Assembly: GCA_005786805.1 (NCBI GenBank)
Contig: SYCV01000106.1
Coordinates: forward strand, 1 to 46,735
Direction of reading: 5' to 3'
DNA: 46,735 nucleotides
Source of the DNA: Planctomycetia bacterium
GTDB lineage: Bacteria > Planctomycetota > Planctomycetia > Gemmatales > Gemmataceae
Below are positions 17,443 through 25,222 of this stretch, one piece after another. A model generated the notes under the pieces. That model saw nothing but the letters and a program-made list of their open reading frames with translations, searched no databases and was not told the origin of the DNA. How positions within the stretch are numbered: position 1 is the first letter of the stretch; each line of letters starts with the position of its first letter. The position numbers and the translations under genes were made by a program.

Positions 17443-19671
17443 TTAATCAATGAATTGGAATGAATTGCCCGCTAAAAGCGCTTGTGCCAGTTGAATGAAG
17501 CCATCGGCACCTGATACTTTTACGAATTCCATGGCGGTATCCATCTCTTCAGCCGAGGCAGGGCGCTGCAAAGCAAACCGGTACATCGCCCCGATTTTTT
17601 CAGCAGGGTCATCAGTATTTTTAAAACGAAGCGCGAACTTCTGGGATTGCTCCCGCACGAAAGGGGAGTTCAACAGATATAATGCCTGTTGGGGAACGCT
17701 GGTGATGAATCGCTGGGGACTATGCGTGTCGGGCAGTGCGAAATCGAAAGTCCGCAGGACGCCTGGGAGGTTCTGTCTGTCAATGAAGGCGTAAAGTGCC
17801 CTCTTGTTACTGAAGGGGGCGGTGAACATTTCAACGGATCTTCCTCCCACGCTGGGATCAATGGAGCCTGCCATCGCAAGCAAGCTGTCATGCATGGTTT
17901 CAAAATCCAGCCTTCTTCGATTCATGCGAATGAGAAGGGAATTATCCGGGTCAATATTTTGGAGTTCAGTCCTTGGGGAGCTTGATTGCCTGAAGGTTGA
18001 TGACAAAAGCATCTGCCTGATAAGGTTCTTGGTAGACCAGTGGTCCTCCATGAGATTGGAGGCAAGAAAATCCAGGAGTTCAGGGTGAGTGGGGGGATCG
18101 CTGCGAACACCGAAGTCGCTGGGGGTTTTTACCAGTGCGTTTCCAAATACATGTGCCCAGACTCGATTGACCCAGACCCTTGCGGTAAATGTGTTTTGGG
18201 GCGAGACAATGGCTTGGGCCACTTCCAACCTGCCACTACCCTGCTTGAACGGGATGCGATTGGCACCACTCACAACCTCAAGAAATTGCCTTGGCACTTG
18301 GGGACCACGGTTTCCTTGATTACCTCGGATGAATACCACCGGTTCCACTGGTGAGGGCTTATCCAGCAGGACCATGCCCTTGGGAGGAGACCCCGGATGT
18401 TTGGCTTTTAGTTGTTTTATTCGGTTGTCATATGGCTTGATGGATTCAGAGAACTTTCGTGGTTCCTTCTTTTTGATTTCCGCATTGTCTGTTTCGAACT
18501 TTTCCTTTTCCCTGATAAGTTTTGCAAGTTCCATTTGGAAGCTCTGGGCGTCCGGTCCCGTGGAGTCAATTCCCAAGTCAGGTAATTCCTCGGGTTCCTG
18601 CGAACTGGCAAACACGCCATATAGGGAATAATAATCCTTGGTGGGGATGGGGTCATACTTATGATCATGGCAACGAGCGCAAGTGACGGTAAGGCCCATG
18701 GTTGTCCTGCATAAAACATCAATCCGATCATCAATGATGTCGTTTTGATTATTGATGAACCTTCTGCCAACGGTGAAGAAACCAAGTGCTGCCAGGTCGG
18801 ACTTGGAGGCGCCGGATTTCGGGTTGTCTGCTGCGATTTGATAAGTGAGGAATTTATCGTAGGGCAGATCATTGTTGAAGGACTGGATCACCCAGTCACG
18901 GAAGGTATACGCGTAGGGGTAGGTGCGATCGACGCCAACGCCGATGTAACCACGGTTATCAGCGTAGCGCGCCAGATCAAGCCAATGCCTGGCCCAGCGT
19001 TCGCCAAAGTGTGGGGAGTCCAAAAGCTTATTGACCAACCTTGGGTATGCCTCGGGGTTAGGATCGTTTAAAAACGATTCCACTTCCTGGGGAGTCGGGG
19101 GTAACCCCAATAGAACGAAATAAAGTCTTCGGATGAGGGTTCGCTTGTCTGCCTGGGGAGAAAGGGAAACTTTGTTTTGTTCAAGTTTGGCTTGGATGAA
19201 AAAGTCGATGCTGTTGTTGGCGAGGGAAGGCTGAGTGATCTTGGGAGGAGCAGGTTTTATTACGGGCTTAAAGGCCCAATGATCTGTTGCAGAACTGGCA
19301 ACGAGGTTTTGGTTCTTCTTTGCCTCAGCAGGCCAGGGCGCACCTTTTTTTATCCATTCAGATATATCGCTGATCATTTGATCGGGAAGCTTGCCCTTCG
19401 GGGGCATTTTGAGCTCACCTTGATAATGCAATAACTTGAGTAATTTACTATCCGCAGGATTGGTTGGGTTGAAAACAGCGCCGGAGTCGGAACCTTTGAG
19501 AAAGTTTTCCTTGGAATCCAGCCGAAACCCACCTTGCTGCTTGCCACTACCATGACATTTTTCACAGTGTTCAATGAAAACCGGTCGAACTTTTGCTTCA
19601 AAAAAATCCAAGCTTGCTGGATCTGCATTCAGCATTAGCAAAGTCAGTTGGCAGGCAAATAAGCTGTTCAT
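17443..19671 (-). CDS. PSD1 / planctomycete cytochrome c (DUF1549-DUF1553) protein
   Basis: The 742-residue protein has a short signal region, a PSCyt1-type cytochrome domain with the haem site CEKCH (about residues 36-40), then DUF1549 (FGERWARHWLDLARYADNRGY) and, after a helical spacer, DUF1553 (VNRVWAHVFGNALVKTPSDFG). A second CxxCH, CARCH, lies within DUF1549. It is shorter than many family members of 800-1000 residues, because the region between the two DUFs is compact. It is the first gene of the PSD1-DUF1501 operon and probably acts outside the cytoplasm in electron transfer tied to its partner. Confidence 0.93.
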   Translation of the reverse strand: MNSLFACQLTLLMLNADPASLDFFEAKVRPVFIEHCEKCHGSGKQQGGFRLDSKENFLKGSDSGAVFNPTNPADSKLLKLLHYQGELKMPPKGKLPDQMISDISEWIKKGAPWPAEAKKNQNLVASSATDHWAFKPVIKPAPPKITQPSLANNSIDFFIQAKLEQNKVSLSPQADKRTLIRRLYFVLLGLPPTPQEVESFLNDPNPEAYPRLVNKLLDSPHFGERWARHWLDLARYADNRGYIGVGVDRTYPYAYTFRDWVIQSFNNDLPYDKFLTYQIAADNPKSGASKSDLAALGFFTVGRRFINNQNDIIDDRIDVLCRTTMGLTVTCARCHDHKYDPIPTKDYYSLYGVFASSQEPEELPDLGIDSTGPDAQSFQMELAKLIREKEKFETDNAEIKKKEPRKFSESIKPYDNRIKQLKAKHPGSPPKGMVLLDKPSPVEPVVFIRGNQGNRGPQVPRQFLEVVSGANRIPFKQGSGRLEVAQAIVSPQNTFTARVWVNRVWAHVFGNALVKTPSDFGVRSDPPTHPELLDFLASNLMEDHWSTKNLIRQMLLSSTFRQSSSPRTELQNIDPDNSLLIRMNRRRLDFETMHDSLLAMAGSIDPSVGGRSVEMFTAPFSNKRALYAFIDRQNLPGVLRTFDFALPDTHSPQRFITSVPQQALYLLNSPFVREQSQKFALRFKNTDDPAEKIGAMYRFALQRPASAEEMDTAMEFVKVSGADGFIQLAQALLAGNSFQFID

Positions 19672-20233
19672 GGTGTTACAATATTATCGTCAAACTAAGT
19701 AATGCTGGAATAGTGTAATTGTAAAAACCCTCAGGTTTGCTTCGCAAAGTGCTGCGCTCAGAATTATTTTAGTGTGGATTAGGCCCTTTGCCCTAAGAAA
19801 TCATTGGTTTTTAGAATAAAGGGCGAAAAAAGCGCTTCTAGACCAAAATAAGGTATGCTTTCCTTTTTGGAAAATCACCATGGTGATTTTTGAATTAAAT
19901 TAGCACCATCCCAATGAAGCCAGGGCTTTGTTTTGTAATCGTTTAAATCAGGAATGATTGATTTCTCAGAAAGTCCTAAAAAGTATTGTTTCAAAAATTT
20001 CAACTTTAAAAGTAATTTTGGAGCCACTGAATAATAACTTTTAATAAAGAATTGGTTAAACTGGCTATCAAATGGTGACGGCAATTTTTTATTGTTTGTT
20101 GCCATGTGACTGCCGAATTTTTGTGATTGAGTTGTGATCTTTTGTGATTAATAAAATCCGCTGACCAATTTGGCAATATGTGCATTTAAACAAGAATTGT
20201 AAAAGTCAGCCTAAATAGTTTTTTCAAATAGTC
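19672..20233. other. AT-rich intergenic stretch, possible small minus-strand ORF
   Basis: This stretch separates the PSD1 operon from a small membrane-protein gene. It holds a perfect 20-base palindrome (19871-19890) and, at 19875-20105 on the minus strand, an open frame of 76 codons that ends KPWLHWDGANLIQKSPW. The frame has no ribosome site and matches nothing I recognise, so I do not call it a gene. Nothing else is evident. Confidence 0.5.
19871..19890. repeat. Perfect 20-base palindrome
   Basis: AAAATCACCATGGTGATTTT is identical to its reverse complement. It could be a protein-binding dyad or a cruciform or terminator-like stem; the flanks lack a clear T-run beyond the arm itself. It lies about 200 bases beyond the start of the PSD1 operon and 340 bases before the next plus-strand gene. 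Confidence 0.9.
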
Positions 20234-20608
20234 ATGATGTACGAAAATTTGCATGGCCCGATAACAACGACGGTCAGGATCTACCTTGCGAGCCGTATCT
20301 TGGTCCTTGCCTTTTTGTTTTTGCTCGTTGGTCTTGTATTTCTTTATTTAATTGGTCGTTCATCCAAGAGTCGTCGCCGACACGGTGGATTTGTGCTGGG
20401 ATGGATGATTGCAGGTTGGCTGGCTGCCGGTTTGGTATCCATGCCTTATATTGACGGAGATCGATATTGGCCCGGGGAAGCTGATTTAGGTGCTGCCGGT
20501 TTCGGCATGCTCGCTGGGTGGGTTATTGGGATGATTCATGGTGCCTTAGTTCTTTGGATTTGGCCTGAGGCAGGGGCAAAACCAGTTGCTGAATCTGATG
20601 ATGGATAG
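20234..20608 (+). CDS. Small membrane protein of unknown function
   Basis: The 124-residue protein has three predicted membrane helices (about residues 18-42, 52-70 and 87-112). A basic loop (GRSSKSRRRH) follows the first helix and a conserved-looking segment, YIDGDRYWPGEADLGAAG, lies between helices two and three. I recognise no family. The basic loop should face the cytosol. It is the first of three small membrane-protein genes on the plus strand in an AT-rich, loosely packed region, with no operon-like spacing. Confidence 0.6.
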   Translation: MMYENLHGPITTTVRIYLASRILVLAFLFLLVGLVFLYLIGRSSKSRRRHGGFVLGWMIAGWLAAGLVSMPYIDGDRYWPGEADLGAAGFGMLAGWVIGMIHGALVLWIWPEAGAKPVAESDDG

Positions 20609-21014
20609 ATTCCTATGGTGTGGCTAAGCCGATGGCCCTATCGCTGATAAGGTTCAATCGTTTTGTGAGGTCTATGGTTTTTTAAAACAACTTAATCCGA
20701 AGGGTACACGGTAGAATGTCATCTTTAAGGGCGTAAGTTGTAGCCTTTTTTGCACGGGCTTATAAATCTTGATTTTCTGGGGTAATGGTTGGTGGGAATA
20801 TCGGCCTTTCAAGTTGAGTATGTGTGCATTGGCAGGTTGCAGAAGATGATGGTATAGATTTTGCAAATGGCGAATAAACCAAGTAAGAGAACCCGCTATA
20901 AAATCCGGTGTTGAGGTTTTTATAGTTTGAAGTTGATCCCGCGTGTCGGTAATCAAGGGAAATGCGGGAACTTATGCTAAAATTGATCACTTCTTGGCTG
21001 GGGCTTTGAAAAGT
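20609..21014. other. Intergenic stretch without a supported gene
   Basis: Two overlapping minus-strand open frames cover 20672-20990 in different phases, but neither has a ribosome site or a recognisable pattern. I see no repeat or clear promoter. A degraded gene cannot be excluded. Confidence 0.5.
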
Positions 21015-21425
21015 ATGACTGAAAAAAAATTCAATCCCGGGTTTCGTATTTCTATCATGGATTCTTTTGTTTTAATGGTTGGTGTACTTGCAACTTGTTA
21101 TTTCGGAATGCGAATTTGGCAGGTTGGCCTCGTGATTGCGTTTTCAGTAACTCATTTTTTTCTGTTTTGCAATGTTTTTAGAATTCGACGAATACCGGAA
21201 TTAATTTGGGCTGCATCTTTCATGGTTCTGGTTTTTCTGACAATTTTTTTTGATTTTCCTAGTTGGTTTGTGTCGATGATGCTTTCCTTGGTGGTTTCAA
21301 TTGTCATAGTTTTCCTTGAGTTTCGTCAGCCCAGCTATCATGGCGTATTTTGGTGGAAGTTCAATCCGCAGTTGGAGAACTGGTGGAACTCTGAAATGAA
21401 ACGGAAGTTAAAGCCTCCAAGTTGA
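21015..21425 (+). CDS. Conserved planctomycete membrane protein, unknown function
   Basis: I start at the ATG at 21015 (136 residues); the longer frame from GTG 20943 adds an unlikely tail. The start FNPGFRIS, the core HFFLFCNVFRIRRIPELIWA and the end PSYHGVFWWKFNP are a pattern I associate with small membrane proteins that are widespread in planctomycetes and relatives. Two or three helices lie between about residues 14 and 105. There is no catalytic motif, and the C-terminus is tryptophan-rich (ENWWNSEM). Function is unknown. Confidence 0.7.
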   Translation: MTEKKFNPGFRISIMDSFVLMVGVLATCYFGMRIWQVGLVIAFSVTHFFLFCNVFRIRRIPELIWAASFMVLVFLTIFFDFPSWFVSMMLSLVVSIVIVFLEFRQPSYHGVFWWKFNPQLENWWNSEMKRKLKPPS

Positions 21426-21428
21426 GCC

Positions 21429-21779
21429 AAACTTCAACATATTTTTAATACCAAGTTAAATTGTCAAACAAGCAAAATTGCCTTTGTGGCGGATCAGGTT
21501 TTAATGTCGGTTTAAGGGCCTTGTAATTTTTAGTTTTGATCCTACAAAATGATGGGTGTTCGTAAAATTTGATATTTGAAGACTCGGTACAAATGAATTT
21601 TCAAGTTGATTAAAATATCCCTGTATTCCCGGATTGATAACAAGATAGTGCAAATTTTTACACGAAGTCTTCAAGTGAAAATTAGAAATCTCATCGTCCG
21701 ATATCATAATTTTTAAAATGGAATGGTTGTTAAAAATGTTTGAAGAAAACACAGTTCGTCCAGAATTATCGTGATCATC
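21429..21779. other. AT-rich gap with a possible leucine-rich-repeat remnant on the minus strand
   Basis: On the minus strand 21501-21707 encodes 68 residues starting MISDDEISNFHLK, with NLHYLVINPGIQ and SLQISNFTNT. The spacing resembles one or two leucine-rich repeats of the kind common in planctomycete proteins. It lacks a ribosome site, a signal and any continuation, so I treat it as a possible gene remnant, not a gene. Confidence 0.25.
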
Positions 21780-22268
21780 ATGGCAGTTCAAACTCAGCAC
21801 ACCGTAGCAAAGTGGCACATTGTATTTTGCACTCTGGTAGCTATGGTATTAATGGCATTGGGCGCGGTTGATTTATTTAAAAATGTAAACCTTTATCTTA
21901 GTGAGTCCGTGGCAGTGGCTCGGGTGGTCGAGTCTCGAAAAATCCCAAACCGTCGTGGGGGAGTTTCGTTTGAGGTTCGTTATGTTTTTGCACCTGCGCC
22001 GGGATTTCCCGAATTTGAGCGATGCGATTTTCTGGGCCGCACAAACCTCTGGTCTTCGCTTTCAGAACCAGACTGGCAAGCAGCAATCGCGGCCAAGCAA
22101 GTAAAGGTCCGTTTCGACCCGGTCGACCCAAACAACAATGCCCCAGATGCCTCACTTCCTAGTTGTTTGGGAGATTCGAGTGCCCTATTATTGCTTGGGT
22201 TCGGTTTCGGTGTCGCGGCGGTTTATGGCGAAGTGGTTAGAAGGCGGCAGATGTCCAAAACAACATGA
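21780..22268 (+). CDS. DUF3592 domain-containing membrane protein
   Basis: The ATG at 21780 gives 162 residues. An N-terminal helix (about residues 12-32) and a C-terminal helix (about 135-152) enclose a beta-rich loop: AVARVVESRKIPNRRGGVSFEVRYVF, then VKVRFDPVDPNNNAP. Two helices around a strand-rich domain with a V-x-Y-D/F-P-x-x-P element is the DUF3592 layout. Function is not established; members are often encoded in accessory regions. The cysteines in FERCDFLG and PSCLG are noted without known meaning. It is the last gene of the AT-rich stretch. Confidence 0.7.
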   Translation: MAVQTQHTVAKWHIVFCTLVAMVLMALGAVDLFKNVNLYLSESVAVARVVESRKIPNRRGGVSFEVRYVFAPAPGFPEFERCDFLGRTNLWSSLSEPDWQAAIAAKQVKVRFDPVDPNNNAPDASLPSCLGDSSALLLLGFGFGVAAVYGEVVRRRQMSKTT

Positions 22269-22360
22269 GCATTTTAAGCAATTCTGTTTAAAACCACTAT
22301 GAAAGCACGCATTGGGCTATTTGTGTCAAATTTGAATATCAACTTTCCCATATGACATTC

Positions 22361-22376
22361 TTGATTATTCAATCAA
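22361..22376. promoter_or_regulatory. Operator-like dyad upstream of the sugar epimerase-like gene
   Basis: TTGATTATTCAATCAA forms two perfect six-base arms around four bases, about 50 bases before the gene start at 22429. Position and symmetry suit a repressor or activator site, but no consensus is recognised. Confidence 0.3.
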
Positions 22377-22428
22377 CTTAGGCCACAATACCTTTTTAAT
22401 TTTTCACCTACAAACCAAGGGGTCTTTG

Positions 22429-23277
22429 ATGAAAGTTGGAATGAATTTATTGTTGTGGACCGCTCATGTGACTGAAGAGCAATTTCCTGTGATGGAGAAG
22501 ATCAAGAAGACTGGTTACGACGGGGTTGAAATCCCGTTGTTTGATGGAAATGCGGAACATTATTCAAAAATAAAAAAAGAGCTCGACAAGCAGGGGCTTG
22601 GTTGCACCACGGTAACCGTGGTAAATGCGGATACCAATCCCATCAGCCCTGATGCAGGTATTAGGAAGGCAGCTTTGGATCGGATCAAATGGGCGCTGGA
22701 TATGACAAGCGTCCTCGGTGGTGATGTTTTAGCGGGGCCATACCATTCAGCTTTGGGCGTTTTCTCGGGCCAACCACCGACCGCGGACGAAAGAAAAAGG
22801 GCTGTGGAAGTTTTAACCCAGGCTGCGGAGCATGCTAAAAAAGTTAAAGTCAAAATTGCAATCGAGTACCTCAATCGATTCGAATGCTATTTTTTGACCA
22901 ATGCCTTGGATGCAAAAAACCTTGTCCGGGAAATCAACCACCCTTACTTCGGCACCATGTATGATACTTTCCACGCAAACATTGAAGAAAAGAACATCTC
23001 CAAGGCAATCGCCTCGATGGAAGATACCTATGTTCATGTGCATATCAGTGAAAATGATCGAGGGACTCCCGGAAGCGGCCATGTTCATTGGGATGAGACT
23101 TTTAAGGCGTTGAGAAAAGCAAAATACGATGGATGGCTGACGATAGAGGCCTTTGGCCGTGCTTTACCCGATTTGGCAGCTGCCACCAAGATTTGGCGCG
23201 ACATGTTTCCTTCGCCGGAAGATGTTTATGTCAATGGCTTTAAGTTTATCAAGGAGAAATGGGAAGCCCATAAGTAG
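22429..23277 (+). CDS. Sugar phosphate isomerase/epimerase family protein (tagatose/psicose 3-epimerase-like)
   Basis: The 282-residue TIM-barrel starts at ATG 22429 after AAGGGG. It has the ketose 3-epimerase pattern: TGYDGVEIPLFDG near the N-terminus, metal glutamate in AIEYLNRFECYF, MYDTFHANIEE with the metal Asp and His, HVHISENDRGTPGSGHVHW, and LTIEAFG with the second glutamate. These enzymes move the C3 hydroxyl of free ketoses by a metal-bound enediolate. The HxSENDRGxPGxGxxxW block is what points to the tagatose/allulose 3-epimerase branch. The true sugar is unknown. A palindromic site upstream and a strong terminator downstream suggest a single-gene unit. Confidence 0.85.
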   Translation: MKVGMNLLLWTAHVTEEQFPVMEKIKKTGYDGVEIPLFDGNAEHYSKIKKELDKQGLGCTTVTVVNADTNPISPDAGIRKAALDRIKWALDMTSVLGGDVLAGPYHSALGVFSGQPPTADERKRAVEVLTQAAEHAKKVKVKIAIEYLNRFECYFLTNALDAKNLVREINHPYFGTMYDTFHANIEEKNISKAIASMEDTYVHVHISENDRGTPGSGHVHWDETFKALRKAKYDGWLTIEAFGRALPDLAAATKIWRDMFPSPEDVYVNGFKFIKEKWEAHK

Positions 23278-23287
23278 TCAGATTTTT

Positions 23288-23330
23288 GGGTGTTTGGGGG
23301 AATCAGTCTTTCCCCAAATACCCGTTTTTA
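23288..23330 (+). terminator. Intrinsic terminator after the epimerase-like gene
   Basis: GGGTGTTTGGGG pairs with CCCCAAATACCC over 12 bases with a single G-U wobble, around a 12-base loop, and is followed by GTTTTTATT. It ends the epimerase-like transcript before the DUF1573 gene. Confidence 0.9.
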
Positions 23331-23380
23331 TTAAATATTGTTTTATTAGGACTAATTTGGGTTGATCCAAGGAGGGGCTA

Positions 23381-24373
23381 GTGGCAATTATTCGCCATGC
23401 TTTCATAGCATTATTGCTGGGTTTGGTAACGACAAATACTGTTTCAGCACAGGCTTGGGCCGACAAGATGTTCAAGGATGGCCTGGTGCATGATTTTGGC
23501 GTTGTGCCAAAAGGCGCGCAACTTTTTCATCGCTTTACCATCACCAATATTTACGCTGTTAAAATGGAAATCGTGAACATTCGCAGTGGATGTGGCTGCA
23601 CGAGTGCGACATCATCCGTGAAAGTTCTTGAACCCAGGGAATCCGCGACCATCGATGTCACGATGGATGCACGAAGGTTTTCCGGGCCGAAAACGGTGAT
23701 AGTTTATGTGACGGTGGGCCCTGAATATGTTTCGACTGCTGAAATCAGGGTAACAGGAAACAGTCGAAGTGATGTGGTGTTTAATCCCGGTCAGGTTTCA
23801 TTCGGTGTGGTATCCCAGGGGCAGAAAGCCGAACAATCCATTGAGGTTGAATATGCCGGGTCACAGAATTGGCAAATTGCCGAAGTGATCACAAAAGATA
23901 CGCCTTTGGAGGCCACCTTCAAGGAAAACTACCGTAAGCCCGGCCAGGTTGGTTATGTGGTTAGTGTCACTTTGAAGCCTGATACTCCCCCTGGTAACTT
24001 GAAAGAGTTCATTCATTTAAAGACCAACGATCCCGCGACTCCATTGCTATCTGTGCTTGTGGAGGCTGCGGTTCAATCGTCAATAAGTGTTTCCCCCGCG
24101 ATGCTCTCATTAGGGATGATAAAGCCTGAGGACAGCCTGACTCGCAGGGTTGTGGTGCGCGCAAGCAAACCTTTCAAGGTCTTGGGCGTGGATGGACTGG
24201 GAGAGGGAATAGAGTTGGGCGCGCAGCCCGCGAGTGAACCCTCCATGGTCCAGACTGTGACATTCAAGTGTTCAGTAAAACAGGAAGGCCAGTTCAAGAA
24301 ACAGCTAAAGATCAAGACCGATATTCAAGAAACACCTGTCCTGGTGACCATTGAGGGAACAACAGTTCCTTGA
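23381..24373 (+). CDS. DUF1573 domain-containing exported protein
   Basis: The GTG start at 23381 lies four bases after AAGGAGGGG, one of the strongest ribosome sites in the window. The 330-residue protein has a signal peptide (to about residue 24, VSAQA) and then DUF1573: HDFGVVPKGAQLFHRFTITN with SGCGCTSA. At least two more immunoglobulin-like units follow (FGVVSQGQKAEQSIEV; LGMIKPEDSLTRRVVV). Such ASPM/MSP-like beta-sandwich domains bind other proteins; the exact job in planctomycetes is unknown. It ends seven bases from the convergent gene at 24381. Confidence 0.85.
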   Translation: MAIIRHAFIALLLGLVTTNTVSAQAWADKMFKDGLVHDFGVVPKGAQLFHRFTITNIYAVKMEIVNIRSGCGCTSATSSVKVLEPRESATIDVTMDARRFSGPKTVIVYVTVGPEYVSTAEIRVTGNSRSDVVFNPGQVSFGVVSQGQKAEQSIEVEYAGSQNWQIAEVITKDTPLEATFKENYRKPGQVGYVVSVTLKPDTPPGNLKEFIHLKTNDPATPLLSVLVEAAVQSSISVSPAMLSLGMIKPEDSLTRRVVVRASKPFKVLGVDGLGEGIELGAQPASEPSMVQTVTFKCSVKQEGQFKKQLKIKTDIQETPVLVTIEGTTVP

Positions 24374-24380
24374 TGATGGA

Positions 24381-24920
24381 TCAAGCAGCGGTTGAAGAGC
24401 GGTTTGAGGATTTTCTGGTTTCCTGAACCGCATCCCGGATGCGGATAAAGGGTTCTGCCAGGTCGATATCCATACCTTCAAACAGATTTGTGAAAAGAGT
24501 TGCTTCCTCGTTATTTCCCGCGAAGTGTAATCCTATGCCTCTTGGGCCCGCGATCACCAGGGTTCCCTGGGGAACCGGGTCTTCAGCCTTTGCCAGGCAA
24601 ACAACAGGAATATCCAACTTTTTTCGCAGTCCAAGAACCTCAGGAAGATCGGTAACCACCAGGTCAACCTGCTGGGAACTTTTTTCCACCAGTGTTTTTG
24701 CGATAACCTCTGAAAAAATGACTGGTTTTAAACCCTCACCGTAGAGAATATGCTGAACTTTGTTTGGTTGGACGGCGCTGGTTACCCTGAATTCAATGGG
24801 TCTTGCCCAACGATTGGTGACTAGATAGGCCCCGAAAAAGCCACTGGTATCCTGATTGACCGTAAGGAAACCATAATGAATGGAATGTTGGGGGTTGAGC
24901 AAATCCTTCGTCACAGTCAC
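24381..24920 (-). CDS. Conserved hypothetical protein, probably planctomycete-specific
   Basis: This 179-residue cytosolic protein has a GTG start after GAGG. It begins with an alpha/beta unit (YGFLTVNQDTSGFFGAYLVTNRWARPIEFRVTSAVQPNKVQHILYG) that I associate with an uncharacterised planctomycete family. A Rossmann-like middle follows (VDLVVTDLPEVLGLRK, IPVVCLA), and the chain ends with a charged, serine-rich tail. No catalytic residues stand out. The first part asserts a ligand- or partner-binding role only by its well-packed pattern, which is inference. It is convergent with the DUF1573 gene. Confidence 0.65.
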   Translation of the reverse strand: MTVTKDLLNPQHSIHYGFLTVNQDTSGFFGAYLVTNRWARPIEFRVTSAVQPNKVQHILYGEGLKPVIFSEVIAKTLVEKSSQQVDLVVTDLPEVLGLRKKLDIPVVCLAKAEDPVPQGTLVIAGPRGIGLHFAGNNEEATLFTNLFEGMDIDLAEPFIRIRDAVQETRKSSNRSSTAA

Positions 24921-25222
24921 CTCATGCCTCTAAATCTTATGTTGTAAATCGTTACAGGTGAATAGTTTCCCCGCTTACTAATCAATTTCGGATGATCTCG
25001 ATTGGAACTTGAATAGTATGAAAACAGCATGGAAAAATAAAAAAATCTAGGGTTTAATAAGTCTTGTATCGATTCATTCATTAAAGTTGATTCATTCTTG
25101 GACTAGAAATTGACGATTAATCCGCCTAAATTGACTGAGTAGAAGTTTCGGGTTTTTTCTAAGTTAGTAATTGGGATTGTTGTTTGTTTAAATTATGCTT
25201 TTTAACCTTCGGAAAATAAATA
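24921..25222. other. Upstream region of cysI
   Basis: An AT-rich 300-base gap between divergent genes, presumably holding both promoters. GATTCATTC occurs twice about 20 bases apart near 25073 and 25092, and two TTGAC hexamer-like words lie near 25108 and 25130. No riboswitch-like structure is evident. Confidence 0.4.

Noticed and set aside
20672-20990. Two minus-strand frames of 76 and 94 codons
   Set aside because: They overlap out of phase, with no ribosome site, no domain-like pattern and no conservation I can recall.
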